Notes under the pieces: generated by a model
Told to the model about the DNA's origin: nothing
What the model saw: the letters and a program-made list of their open reading frames with translations, nothing else
The model's database searches: none
Source: Sphingomonas beigongshangi
Lineage (GTDB): Bacteria; Pseudomonadota; Alphaproteobacteria; Sphingomonadales; Sphingomonadaceae
NCBI RefSeq assembly: GCF_016820445.1
Contig: NZ_JADHDT010000001.1
Location: 124,001 to 188,000, forward strand
DNA: 64,000 nt
Direction of reading: 5' to 3'
Made by a program: the position numbers and the translations under genes
Part shown: positions 41,038 through 50,284 of the stretch, piece by piece
How positions within the stretch are numbered: the stretch's first letter is position 1
Layout: every line of letters begins with the position of its first letter

Positions 41038-43142
41038 CACTTCATCTCCAGCATTTCCTTGGCCACCTTGACGACATTGTCGACGGTGAAGCCGTATTTG
41101 TCCTGCAGCTTGGATATGGGGGCGGAGGCGCCGAACGTCGACATGGTGATCTGGCGCCCTTCATAGCCGACATAGCGGTCCCAGCCGATCGGACCGGCCT
41201 GCTCGACCGCCAGGCGCGCCTTCACCGCCTTGGGCAGCACGCTTTCCTTGTATTCGTCCGATTGCAGCTCGTAGCGATACCAGCTCGGCATCGATACGAC
41301 GCGGCTGTTGATGCCCTCTGCCTTCAGCGTCTCGTGCGCCTGGACCACGAGCGACAGCTCGCTGCCCGTCGCGAGCAGGATGACGTCGGGCGTGCCGTTG
41401 CTGTCGGCGAGCACATAGCCACCCTTCAGCACGCCGTCCGCGGGCGCGTATGTCTCGCGGTCCAGCGTCGGCAGCGCCTGCCGCGAAAAGATCAGCGCGG
41501 TCGGCCGGCTGGCATCCTCCAGCGCCGCGCGCCAGGCATAGGCGACTTCGTTGGCATCGCCGGGACGGATCGTGTCGAGGCCGGGGATCGCGCGCAGCGA
41601 GGCGAGATGCTCGATCGGCTGATGCGTTGGTCCGTCCTCGCCCACGCCGATCGAATCGTGCGTGAAGACCCAGATGCTCGCCAGCTCCATGATGGCCGAC
41701 AGCCGGATCGGTGGGCGCATATAGTCGGCGAAGACGAGGAAGGTGGAGCCATAGGCACGCAGGTGCGACAGCGACATGCCGTTGACCACCGCGCCCATGC
41801 CATGCTCGCGCACGCCGAAGTGGAAGTTCTGGCCGCCATAATTCGACGCCTCGAAACTGTCCTTGCCCTTGATGTCGGTCTTGGTCGACGGCGCCAGATC
41901 GGCCGAGCCGCCGATCAGCCACGGCACCTTGCCGGCCAGCGCGTTGAGCACCTTGCCGCCCGAATCGCGGCTGGCGAGGCCCTTTTCGTCCGTCGGGAAG
42001 ACGGGGATGTCGGCGTCCCAGCCCTCGGGAAGCTCATCCTTGAGCATCTGGTCGAGTTCGGCCGCCAGCTCGGGATGCTCGCCGCGATAGCGGTCGAACA
42101 TCGCCACCCACGCGTCGCGCAAGGCGCCGCCGCGATCCTTCAGCGCGCCTTGGAAATGCTCCGCCACGCCCTCGGGGACGTAGAAGTCCTTGTCCTCCGG
42201 CCAGCCATAGGCGCGCTTGGTCGCCTTGACATTGTCCGCGCCGAGCGGCTCGCCATGCGCCTTCTCGCTGCCGGCCTTGGGGCTGCCCCAGCCGATCACC
42301 GAATGGACGACGATGAAGGTCGGCTTGTCGTCGGTCGCCTTGAACGTCTCGATTGCCTTGGTGAAGGTCGCTGTGTCGTTCGCATCGTCGACATGGATGA
42401 CGTTCCAGCCATAGGCCTCGAACCTTTTGCCCACGTCCTCGTCGAACGCGAGGTCGGTGCCGCCCTCGATCGAAATGTGGTTGCTGTCGTAGATCCAGCA
42501 CAGATTCGACAGTTTCAGGTGTCCCGCCAGGCTCGCCGCCTCGGCCGAAACACCCTCCATCATGTCCCCGTCGCCGCACAGCGCATAGACGTCATGGTCG
42601 AACAGCGCGAAGCCCTGTTTGTTGTAGCGCGCGGCCAGCCAGCGTTCGGCGATCGCCATGCCGACGGAATTGCCCGCGCCCGCGCCCAGCGGGCCGGTGG
42701 TCGTCTCGACGCCGGTGGTGTGGCGATATTCGGGGTGGCCGGGCGTCTTGGACGACAGCTGCCGGAAACCCTTCAGGTCGTCGAGCGTCAGTGCCGCGCG
42801 GCCAGTCTTGTTGCCCTTGGCGTCGATCTCCTCGATCCCGGCAAGGTGAATCAGGCTGTAGAGCAGCATCGAGGCATGACCGACCGACAGCACGAACCGA
42901 TCGCGGTTAGGCCAGTCGGGATGCGCCGGGTCGTAGCGCAGGAACTTCGCCCACAAGGTGTAGCCGACAGGCGCCAGCGCCATCGGCGTACCCGGGTGGC
43001 CGGAATTCGCCTTCTGCACGGCATCCATCGATAGCGTGCGGATCGTGTCGATCGTCAGGCGCTCGATCGATCCGTCCTCGCGAAGGGATGCGTCCTGCGC
43101 ACCCGCGCCGGAGGTCTGGGGGTCGGACATGGTATCGGACAT
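41037..43142 (-). CDS. tkt: transketolase
   Basis: This 701-residue thiamine diphosphate enzyme transfers two-carbon units between sugar phosphates. The TPP-binding motif GDGDMMEGVSAEAASLAGHLKLSNLCWIYDSN, the N-terminal DAVQKANSGHPGTPMALAP with the His/Gly substrate site, and the pyrimidine-domain segment FADYMRPPIRLSAIMELASIWVFTHDSIGVGEDGPTHQPIE are present in order. A second ATG four codons in is an alternative start. It is 74 bases downstream of rpiA and overlaps tal. Confidence 0.96.
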   Translation of the reverse strand: MSDTMSDPQTSGAGAQDASLREDGSIERLTIDTIRTLSMDAVQKANSGHPGTPMALAPVGYTLWAKFLRYDPAHPDWPNRDRFVLSVGHASMLLYSLIHLAGIEEIDAKGNKTGRAALTLDDLKGFRQLSSKTPGHPEYRHTTGVETTTGPLGAGAGNSVGMAIAERWLAARYNKQGFALFDHDVYALCGDGDMMEGVSAEAASLAGHLKLSNLCWIYDSNHISIEGGTDLAFDEDVGKRFEAYGWNVIHVDDANDTATFTKAIETFKATDDKPTFIVVHSVIGWGSPKAGSEKAHGEPLGADNVKATKRAYGWPEDKDFYVPEGVAEHFQGALKDRGGALRDAWVAMFDRYRGEHPELAAELDQMLKDELPEGWDADIPVFPTDEKGLASRDSGGKVLNALAGKVPWLIGGSADLAPSTKTDIKGKDSFEASNYGGQNFHFGVREHGMGAVVNGMSLSHLRAYGSTFLVFADYMRPPIRLSAIMELASIWVFTHDSIGVGEDGPTHQPIEHLASLRAIPGLDTIRPGDANEVAYAWRAALEDASRPTALIFSRQALPTLDRETYAPADGVLKGGYVLADSNGTPDVILLATGSELSLVVQAHETLKAEGINSRVVSMPSWYRYELQSDEYKESVLPKAVKARLAVEQAGPIGWDRYVGYEGRQITMSTFGASAPISKLQDKYGFTVDNVVKVAKEMLEMK

Positions 43143-43216
43143 GGGAAAAGGGGCCTCGCTCTTGTCGCGGTTCGAACGCGGCGCGCCCGATCCGGTTGCC
43201 TGTCTCGACGAGCGCC

Positions 43217-43921
43217 TTAGCCGCCGCCGCCGTCCCGTTCCAGCCGCGAAACGACACCTTGGTCCGCAATATAGGCGGCATCGACTTCGTCGAGGAACAG
43301 GCCGTGCCCCAGCGCACCCGGGACCGCCGCGAGCTCGGCCGCGCGTCCGCGCGGGTCGGACAGGTCCAGCCGACAGTCTGCGACCAGATTGCCATTGTCG
43401 GTCACGTAGGGCGAGTCGCCGGCCATGCGCAGCACAGCCGCCTCGCCGAGACGGGCGAGTACGGATGCCCGCGCGAAGGGCAGTATCTCCACCGGCACGC
43501 TAGCATGGGCACCGATCGCATCGACCCGCTTGCTAACATCGGCGACCACCACCATCCGTGCGGACGCCGCCGCGACGACCTTTTCACGCAGCATCGCGCC
43601 TCCGGCACCCTTGATGGCGAACAGTCGGGCGTCGATCTCGTCCGCGCCGTCGATGGTCAGGTCGACCCGCGGCACGTCGGCGAAATCGAGCAACGGGATA
43701 CCTAGGTCGCGTGATAGCGCCTCGCTCGCTCGCGAGGTCACCACCGCGCGGATACGCAATCCTTCCGCGACCCGCGCCCCGATGAGCCGGATCGCGTGGG
43801 TCGCGGTCGACCCCGTGCCCAGGCCGATGAGCATGCCGTCGCACACCTCGGCGACCGCCGCCGCGGCTGCTGCGCGCTTGTCGGCATCGCCGTTGTCCTG
43901 CGCCCCGATCATCCGATTCAT
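43217..43921 (-). CDS. rpiA: ribose-5-phosphate isomerase A
   Basis: This 234-residue enzyme interconverts ribose 5-phosphate and ribulose 5-phosphate. GLGTGSTA (phosphate loop), VDLTIDGADEID (catalytic Asp region) and KGAGGAMLREKVVAAA match RpiA. The start MNRMIGAQDNGDADKR, with GGGGAAAG upstream, is preferred to an ATG nine codons earlier that lies in the promoter region. As first gene of the leftward rpiA-tkt-tal-gnd-HAD-HAD series, its upstream region should control the block. Confidence 0.93.
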   Translation of the reverse strand: MNRMIGAQDNGDADKRAAAAAAVAEVCDGMLIGLGTGSTATHAIRLIGARVAEGLRIRAVVTSRASEALSRDLGIPLLDFADVPRVDLTIDGADEIDARLFAIKGAGGAMLREKVVAAASARMVVVADVSKRVDAIGAHASVPVEILPFARASVLARLGEAAVLRMAGDSPYVTDNGNLVADCRLDLSDPRGRAAELAAVPGALGHGLFLDEVDAAYIADQGVVSRLERDGGGG

Positions 43922-43939
43922 GGCAGCCGTCTTTCCCCA

Positions 43940-43964
43940 TTGCGACATTTTGCGACATTATAAA
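43940..43964. repeat. tandem 10-bp repeat between rpiA and the efflux operon
   Basis: TTGCGACATT occurs twice in tandem (from 43940 and 43950) followed by ATAAA. It lies 19 bases before the rpiA start and about 130 before the efflux adaptor. It could be an operator for either divergent transcript. Confidence 0.4.
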
Positions 43965-44094
43965 CGCCGCGCGCGGGTTGCTTTTCCCTGCGGTTGTTCG
44001 TCATTGCACGGCGCCAATGCAACCGTTCGCCGCACCTGCGCATTTCCGCGCGGTCGCGGCTGCGCGAGCCGAGATTCGAGCAGGTACACGAGCC

Positions 44095-45345
44095 TTGAAC
44101 ACAGCATCGATTCGCGGACGCCGTCTTTCGTCCGCCACCGCCCTTGCCCTTGCCACCGCGCTTGCGCTGTCGGCCTGCGGCGGCGGCGAAGGGTCGCAGG
44201 CCAAGGGTCGCGGCGCGGGTGGCCCCGGCCAAGGCCCGGCCACCGTCGGCTATGTCGTGGTCCAGCCTTCCGATGCGGCCATGGAGACCGAACTGGCCGG
44301 CCGGACCAGCGCCTACGAAAGTTCCGACGTGCGGCCGCAGGTCAACGGCATCATTCGCCGGCGATTCTTCACCGAGGGGACGATCGTCCGAAAGGGGCAG
44401 CCGCTCTACGAGATCGATCCGCGCCTGTATCGCGCGTCGGTCAACCAGGCGGCCGCCAACCTACAGAGCGCGCAGGCCAATGCCGAAGCGACGCGCATCC
44501 AGGCGGAACGCTATCGCCCGCTGGCGCAGATCGAAGCGGTCTCGAAGCAGGAATATACCAATGCCGTCGCGTCGGCGCGGCAGGCAGCGGCCTCCGTCGC
44601 GCAGAATCGCGCCGCGCTGGAAACCGCCCGCGTCAACCTGGGCTTCACCACCGTCCCCGCGCCGATCACCGGGCGCATCGGCCGATCGCTCTACACCGTC
44701 GGCGCGCTGGTCTCTGCCAGCCAGACCGATCCGCTGGCACAGATCCAGCGGCTGGACCCGATGTTCGTCGACATCCAGCAGTCCGCCGCCGATCTGCTGA
44801 GCCTGCGTCGCAGCCTGTCGTCGGGCGGAGTCATTCCCGCATCCGCGCAGGTGCGGCTGCTGCTGGAAGACGGCAGCGACTATGGCCAGACCGGGACGGT
44901 CGAATTCGCGGAGACGATGGTCGACACGCAGACAGGCACCGTCACGCTGCGCGCTCGTTTCCCCAACCCGCAGGGCATGCTGTTGCCCGGCATGTTCGTA
45001 CGTGCGCGTTTCGCGCAGGCGATCAACACCCGCGCATTCCTGGTGCCGCAGCAGGCGGTGTCGCGCGATCCGAAGGGCAATGCGACGCTGTTCGTCGTCG
45101 GCCCGAACAACAAGGCGGTGCAGCGGACCGTCACCGCCGAGCGGACGCAGGGCACGAACTGGGTCGTGACCAAGGGGCTCAACGCCGGCGACAAGGTCAT
45201 CACCCAGGGGCTCGCCAACGTGAAGCCTAACCAGGCGCTGAAGCCGGTACCGGCCAATTCGCCGCAGACGGTAAAGCCCCCCTCCCCCGAGGAAATGAAA
45301 CAGGCGCAGGAAAAGGGCGGCGCCGCCGGCAAGGGCGGACGCTGA
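44095..45345 (+). CDS. RND efflux periplasmic adaptor lipoprotein (MFP)
   Basis: This protein of about 416 residues links the inner-membrane pump to the outer-membrane channel. The chosen TTG start gives a proper lipoprotein signal (MNTASIRGRRLSSATALALATALALSAC, Cys near 28); the longer frame from 43978 adds 39 residues before a signal peptide, which is not sensible. AcrA-type features follow: the lipoyl halves (VRPQVNGIIRRRFFTEGTIVRKGQPLYEIDP and TTVPAPITGRIGRS), an intervening coiled hairpin, beta barrel, and C-terminal membrane-proximal domain. The tail is Pro/Lys-rich. It starts a three-gene operon with pump and channel. Confidence 0.9.
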   Translation: MNTASIRGRRLSSATALALATALALSACGGGEGSQAKGRGAGGPGQGPATVGYVVVQPSDAAMETELAGRTSAYESSDVRPQVNGIIRRRFFTEGTIVRKGQPLYEIDPRLYRASVNQAAANLQSAQANAEATRIQAERYRPLAQIEAVSKQEYTNAVASARQAAASVAQNRAALETARVNLGFTTVPAPITGRIGRSLYTVGALVSASQTDPLAQIQRLDPMFVDIQQSAADLLSLRRSLSSGGVIPASAQVRLLLEDGSDYGQTGTVEFAETMVDTQTGTVTLRARFPNPQGMLLPGMFVRARFAQAINTRAFLVPQQAVSRDPKGNATLFVVGPNNKAVQRTVTAERTQGTNWVVTKGLNAGDKVITQGLANVKPNQALKPVPANSPQTVKPPSPEEMKQAQEKGGAAGKGGR

Positions 45346-45349
45346 ACCG

Positions 45350-48300
45350 ATGATCAGTCGCATCTTCATCGATCGCCCCATCTTCGCATGGGTGCTGGCG
45401 ATCATCACCATGCTGGCAGGCATCGGCGCGATCCTGTCGCTGCCGATCGCGCAATATCCCGACGTCGCGCCGCCTCAGGTGTCGATCCGCGCCACCTTCC
45501 CCGGCGCGTCCGCGCAGACGCTGCAGAATTCGGTCACCCAGGTCATCGAGCAGCAGCTGACCGGCATCGACGGCCTTCTCTATTTCCAGTCCTCCTCGTC
45601 CAGCCGGGGATCGGTGACGATCACCGCGACCTTCTCGAAGGGGACCAATCCCGACATCGCGCAGGTGCAGGTCCAGAACCAGGTGCAGCAGGGCGTGTCG
45701 CGCCTGCCGCAGCAGGTGCAGCAGCAAGGCCTGGTCGTGCGCAAGTCCAACCCGGACTTCCTGTTGATCGCCGGCGTCTATGACGAGACGGACCGGATGA
45801 CCAACCAGGACGTCGCGGACTATCTGGTCTCCAATCTCCAGGATCCGCTCGGCCGAATCCAGGGCGTGGGCGACACCAACGTGTTCGGATCGCAATATGC
45901 GATGCGCATCTGGCTCAATCCCGCCCGCCTCGCATCCTATCAGCTGATGCCGTCGGACATCGTCACCGCGATCCAGAACCAGAATACGGAAGTCGCCGCC
46001 GGCGAGATCGGCGGCACGCCGATGCCGACGACCCAGATGCTGAACGCGACCGTGACCGCGCAGTCGCGCCTGCAGACGCCCGAGCAGTTCCGCCAGATCA
46101 TCGTCAAGACGCTGAACAACGGAGCGACGGTACGCCTGTCCGACGTCGCGCGCATCGAACTGGGCGCGGAAAGCTATGCCGCGGTCAGCCGCATCAACCG
46201 CCACCCCGGCGCGGGCATTGCGGTGCTGCTCTCGCCCGGCGCCGACGCGCTGAAGACGGCCGAGCTCGTCAAGGCGGAGGTCAATCGCGTCGCCAAGACC
46301 TTCCCGGCCGGCCTCAAGGTCGCCTACGCCAACGACACCACCGCCTTCATCAAATTGTCGATCGAAGAGGTCGTGAAGACGCTGGTCGAGGCGATCATCC
46401 TCGTCGTCATTGTCATGTTCGTCTTCCTGCAGAGCTGGCGCGCGACGCTGGTGCCGACGATTGCCGTACCGGTCGTGCTGCTCGGCACATTCGCCGTCTT
46501 CTACGTCGCCGGCTTCACCATCAACACGCTGACGCTGTTCGGCCTCGTTCTCGCCATCGGTCTGCTCGTCGACGACGCCATCGTCGTCGTCGAGAACGTC
46601 GAGCGCCTGATGGAGGAAAATCCCGACATGTCGCCGCGCGAGGCGACGATCGAATCGATGAGCGAGATCAGCATCGCGCTCATCGCCATCGCGCTCGTCC
46701 TGTCGGCGGTGTTCCTGCCGATGGCCTTCTTCGGCGGGTCGACGGGCGTCATCTACCGCCAGTTCTCGATCACCATCGTCGCGGCGATGGTCCTGTCGGT
46801 GCTCGTCGCGCTGATCCTGTCGCCCGCGCTCACCGCGACCCTGCTCAAGCAGAAGAACCAGGAGAACAACGCCTGGCTCGAGCGCAAGCTGCCGCGGGTC
46901 GCGCATGTGCTGGAGCGCGCCAAGCACGGCTTCAACGACCGGTTCGATCGCGGCGTCGCGCGCTACACGGCCGGCGTCCAGCATGTCGTCGATCGCAAGT
47001 GGCTGTTCCTGCTCATCTATGCGGGCATCGTCGCGCTGCTGGCGGTGCTGTTCCTGCGGCTGCCGACCGGCTTTCTGCCGACGGAAGACCAGGGCGCGGC
47101 GCTCGTCCAGTTCCGCCTTCCCGCCGGCGCGACGCAGGGTCGCACGCTGGAGGTGCAGCAGCAGGTCGAGAAATATTTCGCCGAGAACGAAGGCAAGAAC
47201 ACGTCGGTCATCTTCACCGTGGCCGGCGGCGGCGGCGGCGGCACAAGCGGCCAGAACACGGGTCAGGGCTTTCTCAACCTGACCGACTGGGCGGACCGCA
47301 AGGGCAAGGATAACACTGCCGACGCGATCACGGCGCGTGCCTCCGCCGCCTTCCGCGGTCTGCGCGACGCGCAGGTGTTCGCGCTGGTCCCGCCGGCGGT
47401 GCGCGGTCTCGGCCAGTCCGACGGCTTCACCATGGAGCTGCAGAACATCAGCGGCATGAGCCAGGAGAAGTTCGAGGCGGTCCGCGACCAGCTGCTCGCC
47501 GCCGCCAATGCCGACCCGACGCTGCGCTCGGTCCGCCTGACCGAATTGCCCGACATCGCGACGCTTCAGGTCAACATGGACAACCAGAAGCTGGCCGCGC
47601 TCGGCCTGACCCAGAGCCAAGCCAATTCCACCCTGTCGACCGCCTGGGGCGGCCAATATGTCAACGACTTCATCGATCGCGGCCGCGTCAAGCGCGTCTA
47701 TGTCCAGGGCGACGCCCCGTACCGGGCGCAGCCTGACGACCTGAAGCAATGGTTCGTGCGCGGCTCGAACGGCCAGATGGCGCCCTTCTCGTCCTTCTCG
47801 CAGATCGGCTGGGGACAGGCGCCGACGACGCTGTCGCGCTTCAACGGCATTCCGTCCTACGAATTCCAGGGCTCGGCGGCCGCCGGCAAGAGTTCGGGTG
47901 ACGCCATGGCGCGAATGGCGGAACTGGCGGCGAAGATCCCCGGCGTATCCGTCGCCTGGGCCGGCCTGTCGTATCAGGAGCGGCTGTCGTCGGGGCAGGC
48001 GCCTCTGCTCTACGGCCTCTCGATCCTCGTCGTCTTCCTGTGCCTCGCGGCTTTGTACGAAAGCTGGTCGATTCCCTTCGCCGTGCTGCTCGTCATCCCG
48101 CTGGGCCTGATCGGCGCGATCGCCTTCGTGACGCTGCGCGGGCTGACGAACGACGTCTATCTGCAGATCGGCCTGCTGACGACGATGGGCCTTGCCGCGA
48201 AGAACGCGATCCTGATGATCGAGTTCGCCGAACAGGCGGAGCGGAAGGGCGCACGCGTCATCGACGCCGCGCTCGAAGCGGCCAAGATCCGTCTGCGCCC

Positions 48301-48622
48301 GATCCTGATGACCAGCTTCGCCTTCATCTTCGGCGTGCTGCCGCTCGCCATCTCGACCGGCGCCGGCGCGAACAGCCGTATCGCGATCGGCACCGCGGTG
48401 ATCGGCGGCATGCTGACCGCGACGGTGCTCGCGATCTTCTACATTCCCCTGTTCTTCGTCCTCGTCCGTCGCGGTGTGCGTGACGGGCTGGCGAAGCTGC
48501 GCGGCAAGCCCACCGGGCATCACGGTGGTCACGGCGGCGGCCATGACGGCGACGGCGGCACGCCGCCCGCTCCGCCGATGCCGCCCGCCACGACACCGCC
48601 CCACGCACCGGAGCCTGCATGA
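45350..48622 (+). CDS. RND multidrug efflux pump (HAE1 family, AcrB/MexB-like)
   Basis: This 1090-residue inner-membrane proton antiporter expels drugs and hydrophobic compounds. It begins MISRIFIDRPIFAWVLAI and has twelve helices, two large periplasmic loops and the proton relay in GLVLAIGLLVDDAIVVVENVERLM (two adjacent Asp in helix 4). PLGLIGAIAFVTLRG and GLLTTMGLAAKNAILMIEFAEQ are conserved late segments. Unusual features are a GGGGGG stretch in the first half of the second loop and a His/Gly-rich tail (HHGGHGGGHDGDGG). It lies 4 bases after the adaptor and overlaps the channel gene by 4 bases. Confidence 0.96.
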   Translation: MISRIFIDRPIFAWVLAIITMLAGIGAILSLPIAQYPDVAPPQVSIRATFPGASAQTLQNSVTQVIEQQLTGIDGLLYFQSSSSSRGSVTITATFSKGTNPDIAQVQVQNQVQQGVSRLPQQVQQQGLVVRKSNPDFLLIAGVYDETDRMTNQDVADYLVSNLQDPLGRIQGVGDTNVFGSQYAMRIWLNPARLASYQLMPSDIVTAIQNQNTEVAAGEIGGTPMPTTQMLNATVTAQSRLQTPEQFRQIIVKTLNNGATVRLSDVARIELGAESYAAVSRINRHPGAGIAVLLSPGADALKTAELVKAEVNRVAKTFPAGLKVAYANDTTAFIKLSIEEVVKTLVEAIILVVIVMFVFLQSWRATLVPTIAVPVVLLGTFAVFYVAGFTINTLTLFGLVLAIGLLVDDAIVVVENVERLMEENPDMSPREATIESMSEISIALIAIALVLSAVFLPMAFFGGSTGVIYRQFSITIVAAMVLSVLVALILSPALTATLLKQKNQENNAWLERKLPRVAHVLERAKHGFNDRFDRGVARYTAGVQHVVDRKWLFLLIYAGIVALLAVLFLRLPTGFLPTEDQGAALVQFRLPAGATQGRTLEVQQQVEKYFAENEGKNTSVIFTVAGGGGGGTSGQNTGQGFLNLTDWADRKGKDNTADAITARASAAFRGLRDAQVFALVPPAVRGLGQSDGFTMELQNISGMSQEKFEAVRDQLLAAANADPTLRSVRLTELPDIATLQVNMDNQKLAALGLTQSQANSTLSTAWGGQYVNDFIDRGRVKRVYVQGDAPYRAQPDDLKQWFVRGSNGQMAPFSSFSQIGWGQAPTTLSRFNGIPSYEFQGSAAAGKSSGDAMARMAELAAKIPGVSVAWAGLSYQERLSSGQAPLLYGLSILVVFLCLAALYESWSIPFAVLLVIPLGLIGAIAFVTLRGLTNDVYLQIGLLTTMGLAAKNAILMIEFAEQAERKGARVIDAALEAAKIRLRPILMTSFAFIFGVLPLAISTGAGANSRIAIGTAVIGGMLTATVLAIFYIPLFFVLVRRGVRDGLAKLRGKPTGHHGGHGGGHDGDGGTPPAPPMPPATTPPHAPEPA

Positions 48623-50247
48623 TGCGCCGCCTCGTACTGACCCTCGCCCTGGCCGCAACGAGCCTAGCGGGCTGCTCGATGGAGCCGAAGTACGTCCGCT
48701 CGGAGTTGCCCGTGCCGGCCTCCTGGCCGGTCGGCGATGCCTATCTGCGCCAATCGGAAGCGACGCTGCCCGCGATCACCTATCGCGATGTCTTCAAGGA
48801 CGAACGGCTCCAGCGCCTGATCGACCAGGCCCTCGCCAACAACCGCGATCTGCGCACCGCGGCCGCCAACATCGCCGCGGCGCGCGCGCAATATCGAATA
48901 CAGCGCGCGAACATCCTGCCGACGATCAGCGCCAATGGCCGCTACACCTATTCGGACGGCGGTCGCGGCGCGAGCACCATCGCGACCGGCGGCAGCACCG
49001 GCAACGGCACCGGGACAGGGACGGGAACCGGCGGCACCGGAACGGGGACCGGCGGCACCGGCACCGGAACGGGGACCGGAACCGATGTCGGCACAGGCAC
49101 CGGCGCCGGTTCGGGCAACGGGACCGGCGCTGGCACCGTCACGACCAGCAGCTCGGGCAGCAGCTTCTCGGCGAACATCGGCACGACCGCTTTCGAGATC
49201 GACCTCTTCGGCCGGCTGCGGTCACTGTCGCGTGCCGCGCTCGACCGCTATTTCGCGACCGAAGCCGCGGCGCGCGCGACGCGGCTGACGCTGGTCGGCG
49301 ACCTTGCCACCGCGTGGCTCGACTATGCGTCCGACCGCAGCCTGCTCAAGATCGCGCAGGATACCGCGACCAGCGCGCAGAAGAGCGTGCAATTGACCCA
49401 GGCGCGGCTGCAGGGCGGTGTCAGCGCCCGCACCGACCTGACGCAGGCGCAGCAGATCCTCGAAACCGCCAACGCCGACCTGGCGCTGCAGCGGACATTG
49501 GTCGCTCAGGACGTGAACGCGATCCAGCTGCTCGTCGGCGCCCCGGTCGACCCTGCCCTGTTGCCGGCGTCGATCGAGGAGGCGCGCCCGACGATCGCCT
49601 CCCTGCCAGCCGGTCTTGACAGCTCGATCCTGCTGCGCCGGCCCGACGTGGTGCAGGCGGAATATCAGCTGCGCGCCTATAATGCGCAGATCGGCGCTGC
49701 GCGCGCGGCGCTCTTCCCGCGCCTGTCGCTGACCGGCGTGCTCGGCTTCGCCAGCAACGCCTTGTCCTCGCTCTTCTCGAGCGGCGCGTTCAATTATTCG
49801 ATCGCACCCAGCGTCAGCTATTCGATCTTCCAGGGCGGGGCCGCGCGCGCCAATGTCCGCTATACCGAGGCGCAGCGCGACGCGGCGCTCGCCACGTACG
49901 AAAAGGCGATCCAGACGGCGTTCCAGGAGACGGCGGATGCCCTCGCCCGGCAGGGCACGATCGCCGACCAGCTGCGCGCCAACACCAACTTCCAGACCGC
50001 CGCGGCGACGACGTTGCGGCTGACCAACGCGCGCTACCAGGGCGGGATCGATACCTTCCTGTCCAGCCTGGACGCGCAGCGGTCCTACTATTCGGCGCAG
50101 CGCACGCTCGTGGCGACGCAGCTGACCGACGCGACCAACCGCGTGACGCTGTACCGCGTCATCGGCGGCGATTCTTCGCTGGAGGCGACCGCCGACGGCC
50201 CGAAGCCGGTCAGTCCGAGCGGCACGCCGCGACCGGACGGCCAGTAA
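48619..50247 (+). CDS. outer-membrane efflux channel lipoprotein (OprM/NodT family) with Gly/Thr insert
   Basis: This 542-residue TolC-like channel completes the tripartite pump. The lipobox LAGC places the acylated Cys at 19. Two repeats of the helical barrel follow (QYRIQRANILPTISANGRYTYS and QIGAARAALFPRLSLTGVLGFA begin the two beta strands). Between the first pair of strands lies an insert (about 123-182) made almost only of Gly and Thr, coded by near-repeats of GGCACCGG-type units at 48985-49164. FEIDLFGRLRSLSRAALDRY resumes the normal fold. In OprM this place is an extracellular loop. Confidence 0.93.
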   Translation: MMRRLVLTLALAATSLAGCSMEPKYVRSELPVPASWPVGDAYLRQSEATLPAITYRDVFKDERLQRLIDQALANNRDLRTAAANIAAARAQYRIQRANILPTISANGRYTYSDGGRGASTIATGGSTGNGTGTGTGTGGTGTGTGGTGTGTGTGTDVGTGTGAGSGNGTGAGTVTTSSSGSSFSANIGTTAFEIDLFGRLRSLSRAALDRYFATEAAARATRLTLVGDLATAWLDYASDRSLLKIAQDTATSAQKSVQLTQARLQGGVSARTDLTQAQQILETANADLALQRTLVAQDVNAIQLLVGAPVDPALLPASIEEARPTIASLPAGLDSSILLRRPDVVQAEYQLRAYNAQIGAARAALFPRLSLTGVLGFASNALSSLFSSGAFNYSIAPSVSYSIFQGGAARANVRYTEAQRDAALATYEKAIQTAFQETADALARQGTIADQLRANTNFQTAAATTLRLTNARYQGGIDTFLSSLDAQRSYYSAQRTLVATQLTDATNRVTLYRVIGGDSSLEATADGPKPVSPSGTPRPDGQ

Positions 50248-50253
50248 TCGGAA

Positions 50254-50275
50254 CGGGGAGGGCTCGCCCTCCCCG
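50254..50275. terminator. hairpin between efflux operon and gcv operon
   Basis: GGGGAGGGC (50255-50263) pairs with GCCCTCCCC (50266-50274) around TC. It is between convergent stops at 50247 and 50285; the T tract is weak. Confidence 0.55.
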
Positions 50276-50284
50276 CCCGTCTTC

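Noticed and set aside
45227..48658. 1143-residue leftward frame opposite the RND pump
   Set aside because: The composition is Arg/Asp/Gln-rich as expected of antisense in GC-rich DNA; the pump on the other strand is unquestionable.
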